From Angiostrongylus vasorum (lineage: Eukaryota; Nematoda; Chromadorea; Rhabditida; Metastrongylidae): a stretch of DNA of 64,000 nucleotides. The stretch lies in the NCBI GenBank assembly GCA_018806985.1, contig JADANN010000404.1, positions 620,001-684,000 of the forward strand. Direction: 5' to 3'. Made by a program: the position numbers and the translations under genes. Positions 11,030-20,000 of the stretch are shown one piece after another. The stretch's first letter is position 1; the number at the start of each line of letters is the position of its first letter. The notes below the pieces were generated by a model that did not search any database, was not told where the DNA came from, and saw only the letters and a program-made list of their open reading frames with translations.

Positions 11030-14000
11030 TCACAGACTGCTATCAAATGAATGAATTTCGGACGGAACACGCGTTGGCGGCAAGTTTTGAGACGAAGACG
11101 ATGGACCGGTTTGCAGTCGTCTTAGTACATCATCTCTTTCCTGAACTATTGCATTAAAACGTATAAAAAATTATCAACTCAGCCGTATGCAGATATCTGA
11201 CTTTATTCCGCTTTTATACAAGCTAAATGCAGACCTCTACACGACGGTATAAGTCGAATATATGCTCCTCTTGTTTGCGAACTACAGCTTGAAGAGAAAG
11301 AAACTTTTGTTCGGCAGCTTCTTTTTGTTCACGAAGCAACTAAAACCAGTTGACCGCAAAACATGTTCTCCCTCTATCAAAGTTTTCTGGGAAAAAACTC
11401 GCTAAAAATTCGTATAATCAACTCGGACCCATAAGAGCTTTGAAATTTCAAACGCTACTCAGGATGGTCTAACTCACATTTGTGGCTCGCTCCAACAATC
11501 CTTTCAATTCTGTGCTCCGCACACTTTCTGTTTTGCATATATGTTCCCATTCTAAGGCTCGAGATCTAAAACTGTTAGAAGAATAACCACATATGGCTAA
11601 CTCATAACGGTCCGCTACCGTATTTCGCAGTTCTCCCAAACGAATACAAGCAATTTTCATGCCAACTGCATATCACAGCTGAACTCATCCGCGCCTCACT
11701 ACGACGTTAATTAATACCTGTCACCAAGCTGATTTTGCGGCGGTGCACCGTTTTTTTTTTCGTCAAATTAAGAGGCTTCGGGAGTTTTGACCCCAATACT
11801 TTTAGTTTTGAAGCGAACATCTCCATCCTTAAACAGCCTTATAGCGCCCAAAGTACTGAATCAAGTAGTTACACTGCAACGATCGCATTGTTCATGCACG
11901 ATAAACTACCTTACTTAGACACAGAGAGCTGGAAAATGTAAATAAGTATGTCAGGAGCATGAGAGAAGGAAGCATGTCCTGAGATTAGCCGCGAATTTGC
12001 TGACTTTGTAGTAAATACTTTATCCTAAGGACGTGGCTAGCGCAGTGGTTAGAGGTGCCCTGCAACACACACATGTTCGATCTCGCGCCTCATGCTCATC
12101 AAGTTTCCATTCCTCCACGGTCGACAAGTTGCAATCAGACATGTCTGGGAGAATAGCACCAATCACTCGATACATCGGTAGGGAACTTCGAGTCATTACA
12201 TAGGCCAGAGCATTCAATCACCTTCAACAACGCTTAATGAAGTCGAATGCATGGCGCACTCCTGAGGGATTGAACAACTTACTGAGTGCTTTATCCTCTC
12301 TATAATTTCACTCTGTATTATTTCATTATCCGATTTTTTTGACTTCTTTCTTGCTTTTCTATTGCTTTTATAATTTTTGTTTTTCATTGTTGTTTTCTGG
12401 TATAGCGACTGATGCTTCTAGGGTCACGAAGAAGGTGAAAACAAAGAGGACAATGTGAAACGTTGCTGTCAAGGGAACTAGTAAGTATTTAAGCCTTTCC
12501 TTTAAATAGTTCTTGCGAATCTTTCTTTCCCATAGTTCAGGTATATCAGCTCATTTCAATGCATGTTTTCTAGGTGCATGGGAGATCTATTGCGACTACC
12601 TGCAAACAATTACGGCCGATGACTTGATGACACAAGTATTACGAAGCTGTTGTTGCTTTCCGATTGTGCGTTGTCCATTGTTGGTTGCAGATGAGAATCG
12701 ATTATGTGTCTATGGTGCAGTTTATGAAATAAATGTTTTTATACACTTCTGATGGGCGTGTGTTGCGCAGCGGTCGGAGGTGCCCTGTGACACACACATG
12801 GGATCGATCCTCGCGCGCGTGGTTCACCAAGCGTTCCATCTCCCCGGCTTCGGCAAACTGGTACCAGACTTGTCTGGAAGTATAGCAGCACTGGCTCGAT
12901 ACATCGGTAGGGCACCGCGAGTCATTGTAAAGGCGAGATATGCATTCAACCACCTCCAACGAAGCTTAATGAAGTTGAGTGCATGGCGCATCCCTCAGGG
13001 ATTGATCAACGCCGACAGCTTTATCCTTTTTTTACTCTTCTGATCCTCCTAACAATCTACATCCATATGGCGGCCAGGACATGTTCATGGGAGTCATGCT
13101 GCGGTGTACATGGTTCATCTCCTCAGCACGGCTTACCACGCTGAGAACGAGTTCGATGTTTCCATGCGCTTGCCCAGCTAAGATTAGACCAACACCACAA
13201 AGCACCACCGTGTTGGTACCAAACTAGTTCCAATGTGGTAAACCTCCCTCTGATCCATAAAGGCGGCGACTGCCTGGGGTGCTGAAGACCTGAGGAATTC
13301 TTCGGCTAAGCTAAGCGCGGGACTTCAGGGGATAACAATAGCTAAATCAACAAAACTCCGACCTCAGTACACCACACATTCAGCGCTCCTATCTACGACG
13401 TCGGGCGGTGAGACATGAGAGGCGATCAAATCTCAGATTGGAAAGTACGTAATTTGAAACGGACAAAATGAGCAAGCCCACGACACGCCATGGAGACCGC
13501 TTCTTGATGTGGCCCTATAACGCCAGAACAGTCTGTTCAGAAGCCAAACTTCACGCTATTCTTGAAACTGATGCCACCTCATACGAAATCCTAGTACCAC
13601 GCTTCGCCATTCTATTTTTCCAGCTTGAGCGTCAAAAGGAAGTCAGAGTCATCAACCATTACTCACCAATTTGTACAGCTGATGAGAGAGAACTAGGCGT
13701 GCTTTACAATCATTTGGAGGGAGTGACCCACAACGAGAAGTCTTTCTATAAACTCTTGATAGAGACATCCACGCGAGATCAGGAATGGCCAATGAAAATG
13801 AGTGCAGGGCTGGAAAATTCAGAACAGGGGAACGAAACGAGAATGAAAACCGCTTTGTAGAACTTCTGTATGCAGCATGATTCTTCCACAGTGATTCATT
13901 TTTCGAAAAGAGAGAAAATCGCCGATGGACACTGGAACTATAGTGGCCAAACCAGCAAATGTAAATTATGCTGTGCCCCGCACAACCAGTGAAGACAGGC

Positions 14001-17000
14001 TATCTAAGTATCTCAGCAAGAAAGTGTATTTTTCCGACCGTATTGGAGCTTCACATACTCTTCCCTCACCTTCCAACAATGCGTGGGGTGGTTCGTGAGT
14101 TCAATCCTTCCACTAGTTGTTAGGAGAGAAACCGGTCCATAGGAGACGGTTAGTATCTGTCATGATCACCTGGAAAACGTTGTAGTAGTGTTCCCTTGAA
14201 ATTCAATGGTGAATTATATTCGACAAGCAATTATTTCAATATGTTAGTGGTGATGGGACACTCCATATGCTCAAAGTCAACTTCCTGCAAAAAATGAATC
14301 ACCTCTGTTGTTACGCGATCACTTGTATCACCTGTCGTTCCTTTGATGGTGAGTGGCCCAAGTGGGCGCCAGTAAATCTTCCATTTTCCCTATCGCGTGC
14401 AAAACTAGCCTAGTAGGTTCTCCTCCCTCCAGAAACTCTTTAAGCATGACATCTTACTTCTAGCATTTTCATGAAGAACTCCGACCACCAAGTCGGTTTC
14501 CTGCAGCACGTTTGACATTCCGTGGAATCTAGTCACTAACGGCTCTTGTCGATCGGTTGTCGTTCATACGCATTACGTGTCCGGGCCATCTTACCTTCGA
14601 TAACTTAGCGTATAGAGCGGTATCTTTGATTTTTGATCGCTGACGCAGGTCGGAGGTTCGGATTCCTTCCTTCGCTTGTGTGATACGGGAGACTTTTAGC
14701 ATCGTCTTTTCGTCTGCGCGTTCTATAACGCAGAGTGATTTTTCACCCTGCTTACGTAGCGACCAGGTTTTTGGAGTACATGTTACGGCAGAAAGAATCG
14801 TGGAGTCGAAAACGTGAGCACGAAGTCAGGTGTTCTTTGTTATCTTCACTATATCCTCAATGATCTTGACAGCTTCCCGAGTCGCTCGTTTCCTTCTGCT
14901 CAACTCTAGGGTTAAGTCGTTCATCAAGTTGATTTCCTGACCTAGATAGATATAACTGGAGCATTCGGAGGTATTCGTACCGTTGAGCGTTAATGGTGCA
15001 TAAGAAACCAATCCGTTTCTTTTGAACATCGTTTTTGTGAGATTTAGTCGAAGACCAATTTAACATCGCTACAGAATGGCGATATTTTGGTCGCGAAATT
15101 TATATGGCTCACGAAGAATCTTTATAAAGAAAGTGAGACAGGACGGTTTCTTGTATTCTCGCGACACTTCAACGAGTCTTATTATCGCGTGGATTAGTCC
15201 ACTGTACTAAATCCTTTTCGAAACCTTGCATGTTCATAAGGTTGCTCTTCGTCCAATGTTCTGTCAGTCGAGCTTACGATGGCTCGAATGAAAAGTTTGT
15301 AGGCGATAGACAGTAAGCAGATTGGGCGATAGTTACCGATACCGTGGAGGTCATCCTTCTTGAACAATAGCAAGGTCTTGTTGGCCTTCCGCTGAGCAGT
15401 AACCTTGCCTTCAGACAGGTAACGTGTGAAGAGTGGAGCCAGTGTATTTATGAGAACTGGTGAAAGGTTCTTCAGGCGTTCAAATCTTATCCCGTCCGGG
15501 CCTGGTGTTGAACGATTCTTCAGTGACGAAATCGCATGTCGGATTTTGGAAGAGATAACCGGTGGTACGACAAACCCATCTTCCTTTACTTAATATGAGG
15601 GCAAGAGTACGTGGAAAACTGAAGAGATCTGAGCAGTAATCGTGACTGATTTTCTCCATTGCCTTTCTGGAAGCTGTAGCTGTTCAATTCCACTTCGCCC
15701 TTGTCGTACTTTCTCTTTCTTATCTGCACGATCAAGTCTTCTGTCGAGGACTCCGATGCAAGCATGCGGATTGTAGGTAAAGATTGTCGCCTTAGCCCTT
15801 TGCAATTTAGGCAGCATAGGATGGCCTCAGATTTTAGCAGCCTCTCGGTACTCGTCCCTACCCAACGCTGCTGTATGGGGGGGTTCATCCTGGGTCAGGG
15901 GGAATCAGGCCCGTTTACTTTTTTTTTTGTTTAGGTTTTTGATACCCACGTACAGCTTGCCGAGCTCTGAACGAGGGGGGCTGGGTATACTCATGGGTAG
16001 CTTTCCAGTCTCTTCAAAAGTGGACATGGAGGTTGTTTCTTGGAAGCGACTCCTAACCGCCTCCCATATACTTCTGTGCCACTTGACACATTGACACATG
16101 TCACACTGTAGGTTTTTGGCCGAACTGACTCGTATAACAAAATTCACATAAACGAGAACACACCCACGCAAGTATTCACAAATACGTACTCATAAACACA
16201 GAATATAAGAGGCTTGAGTCAAATCGTCACGTGGTGCAGGGAGTCCGTCCCCTGGATTCACCTGCGGCCCAAGAAGCAAACATCGCTTTAGGTCCGCGAT
16301 ACCCTTATCCGCCACCTGGAGACGCGCCACGTTTCCTCGCGATTAACCGACATGAGATTCCCCTATGAGGAAGATCCGTGGTGGCTATGAGATAATGAAA
16401 CAAACGAAGAAAGTCCCCCGAAATACTTTCAGAAGAGGTAATTATTGCGGATTAGAGAATATCTCAAAATAAACCGCACATCTGACACATGAAGTAGGCG
16501 GACTGAGCTGCCCAAGGCACACATTAACACAAGGAACACTTAATTTTGCTCAACAAATGTCATATCCTCCCAAGTGATACTAATGGTACGTTGTTTAATT
16601 TGATTCCGCTCACCACAACGGACCCGCTTGCCACTGATCAATGTGAAAGAGCAACTTGATAAATTGTGAAGGCTTTAGATGATAAGACAAGTGGTTTTGA
16701 GCAGTATTTTTGAAAACAGTGAAAAGTTATCACAGTAAGCATTCAAAACTGTTTCCAAACATGCAACGCGACAAATCACATCGTTGACCAACTACTTTGT
16801 CGGTGCCCATCGTTTTCTAAACATTATTTGTAGTTTTGTTGGCGTGTGCCATACATTTATTACTATATAACATGTGTAAAGTCCTTTCCATGGCCTATTT
16901 CCATATAATCTGTGTATTTTTCGAAGTGTTGCATGTTAGGGTGTATCGCTGCAAAATGAACTCTTCCGACAGGATGCTTTTTGTAAATAAGCAGGTGTAG

Positions 17001-20000
17001 AAAGTGGCTTTTTCTGGTCTCACCCCCTAATATTTCGACCTTCTTTCGACTAGCTGCTGAATTGCGGTAAAAAATAAACTCTGGAACCCACTAACTTCAA
17101 TATGGGCACTATAGTGTCCAAAGGGAGAGAGAGAGGGAGAGGGAGAGAGAGGGAGGGAGGGAGGGAGGGAGGGAGGGAGGGAGGGAGGGAGGGAGGGGGA
17201 GGGAGGGAGGGAGGGAGGGAGGGAGGGAGGGAGGGAGGGAGGGAGGGAGGGAGGGAGAGAGAGAGAGAGGGAGGGAGGGAGAGAGAGAGAGGGGGGAGGG
17301 TTGGGACTGAGCAGAAGAGCAGTACCTACCTAACACTCCATGTCAATAAGAAAAACGTCAGATTTTTTTTACATCCTCGATAGACAAGTAGTTCCAACTT
17401 TCCTTGTATAAAGATAATACACCCCTATTTGAGGACTCAAAACAAACACAAATTTGGTTCGATTTACAATTACTCTGCAATTTAAAATTTCTTACAATAT
17501 ACCCATAACAAGCCAACTACTAACACGCTTTCAGATAATGAAACGTGAGCAAAGCGTGCGAACAAGAAAACGCACTTGTACTCCTCAACATTACTTCGCT
17601 GATCAACAAGTTCCGCTTGTGCACGTTCTAAGTCTTGTCTAAGTCGTTCTCGTCTTACATTTCCATGTTTTAATCGTAGATAACGTTCTTCTTCACAACG
17701 TGATTCTAGCTAGAAAAAAAGACATCACAAAAAGTAAGAGTGACATTTGCAAGTCTTGCTGGCATTTGCTAATGGCAAATGTGTCACCTGATAAGGATCA
17801 GAACTGCGAATTGCAACATTGAAGAATGGATCACTAATATTTAAAGAATTGAAAAGTTAGCAACAAGATCCCAACAAAGTAAAAGATTTAGATAAAGATT
17901 AAAACTCTACCACACGCAGTTGATCGCGAAGTTGCTGGTTTACAGCGTGAGACTTCTTAAGCTCCTGCATCTTCGTCTGCAACTGAATGAGTTGAACGGA
18001 AACAAAACAACAAATCAGATAAAGAGCTAATTGCAGAGCTACCTCTAAAGAAACAAGCTGTAACCGTAACATACGTGCATGTTCCTCCGCATCATCAGTA
18101 CGTCTACGACAATGATCGATCTAAATAACTGGTTTACCAACAAAAACAGGATGATCATATCCAGAGAACATGGAATCATCCTAAACACCTGGCTTTTCCA
18201 CCGACTGAGTTCCAGATCTGCCGACTCCTTCTGAGATGTAGCTTCATACAACCTTTCGTTTAAACGATAGCACTCCGCTTCCAACTCCCTCATCTTATCA
18301 AGCATCTCACCTTCCGCTGTAGCACGATTTCTTTTTTCTGTGTCAAGTGAACGCCTGAGACCAGACAAAGCGGAGATCAATTCCTTTCTGAAATAGGAGA
18401 AGCAATGCAAGTATATGCTTCAGTGCTTAACGTACCGGTATAAAAATGCTCATTATATGAATAAGCTCACCTTTCACCACTAATAGCGTGGAGGTTTTCC
18501 TTCAGTTGTTCTAATTCGGCTTCGGTTACCTAAGTAAATGACAATCAAGAGAAAATTACAAAGGTGAATATCAACATAAATATGATACCTTCTGCAATTT
18601 AATTCTGCCAAAAAGCCTTCGATTACGATTTGCATGTAAAAGGCGACAACTCCGTTCATAAAGTAAGTGTTGATTGACTAAGACCAGCCGGGCTCGAAGA
18701 ACATCGCGCTGGGAATTCACACAACGTATTAGTGAACACAACAGTTCCAAAAAAGAAAAAAAAATTTTCAGGAAGAACTGCATCCATGTTGACCGTAAAT
18801 GTCCGATATGTAAAGCGTTCGGTATTGATCAATACTTTACATATGTATAATGCGTTCTACCCTATTAAACATAATAGAATTGAACGAATGCATATTTGGT
18901 CTATGCAATGACTGGAGACAATCTGCTAATATATCATGTGATTGTTTCTATCCCTTTAGACAAGTCTGAATCCAATTTTCCGATACTCAAGGGATGAAAG
19001 ATGAAAGGCTTACTTGCTTCGCAACGTAGGTTACCAACCTTGTGTGAAGGACACTTCTAACCAGGACTCTATACGCATCCCGATGTAAAGTATTTGATAT
19101 AAAAAATAAAACGAATGGCTGAGTAGTAATAATACCGGCAAGATCTAACACGTCACAAACCTGCTTCTCCATAGGAAGACCTTCAGTTATATGCGTCATA
19201 TCATCATAAATTCTTCCAGGAAGGCGGTCTGCTATTCCTAGTTCCTTGAGACAGTGATGGAAATCCTAATAACGTGGTCATTTAAACATTAAAAAATTTA
19301 ATTTAAAAATGTGAACTCTTAGGATTTTATGCAGACTCTGCTTCTTTCCATATAAGAAGCTCTTCGTAGTTCATGCTCACTTTCCAAGTAAGCTTCGATC
19401 TCTGCATCTGAAAGAACATATCCAAATTAAACGACATGAAAGATTTTAAAACATTCTTAAAAGTTGGTAAATTCCCAGATGTAGAACTCACAATGTTCTT
19501 TTTCCCGTGAGATGTAATGAGTCTGAGGTAGGGAAACCTCTCCAATAAATTTGCTTCTGCTGCCTTTGTGTTGATTTCAGCACGGACCAAACCGATGGGA
19601 GCTCGACTTTCACCAATAACATTGGGACATGACGTCACTCGGGTAAGGAAATGCACAGCTTCTTCTGAATGACGAGCATTTTGGTTGCTTGTAGACGGAA
19701 TAGTGGGGTGACGCTCACTAGCAAACCTCTGTCTGCATGAAGAAGGCCAAATTCATGCACGTAAAAAATCGTTGTTTCAAAAAGTAGTGCCCTAGAGGAC
19801 TGGAAATTGGATAAAATTCTAAGAAAGCAACCATACCGATTCAACTTAGAAAAGAACGATCCTATTGAAAATCGGTTTCGAGTACTTTCAGGGTTGTCAT
19901 TACTCCCAATATAGTCAGAATCGTTTTGCTTAAAAAGCAATATATTGGATCAAACCAACCAGGTGAAACTACAATAGTTGTAAAGAATAATACAAAGACT

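Larger units (their letters stand above)
11666..17594 (-). other. Hamartin intron 20, retroelement nest
   Basis: This 5.9-kb intron joins the phase-1 donor A|GTAATG to the acceptor TATGCAG. It holds two SINE copies, a split family B copy with a LINE endonuclease fragment, a deleted RTE element and a GGGA microsatellite. The other hamartin introns are mostly below 500 bp. Confidence 0.85.

Noticed and set aside
10663..11140. Firm call of an operon between hamartin and the 10.7-kb exon
   Set aside because: The spacing is suggestive, but no start codon, in-frame first exon or clear polyadenylation and SL2 signals were found between them.
12031..12120. tRNA gene suggested by box A- and box B-like motifs
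   Set aside because: The same motifs recur in dispersed copies with a shared 200-bp body and variable arms that do not form a clean cloverleaf. They are SINE heads, not functional tRNA genes.
17102..17383. Open frames through the GGGA tract on both strands
   Set aside because: They consist of repeated Arg-Glu-Gly-Gly or Pro-Ser-Leu units created by the microsatellite.
18987..19199. Extra hamartin exon between 19160 and 18709
   Set aside because: Available acceptors give stops or wrong phase. Joining 19161 directly to 18708 keeps the frame and the conserved coiled-coil start.
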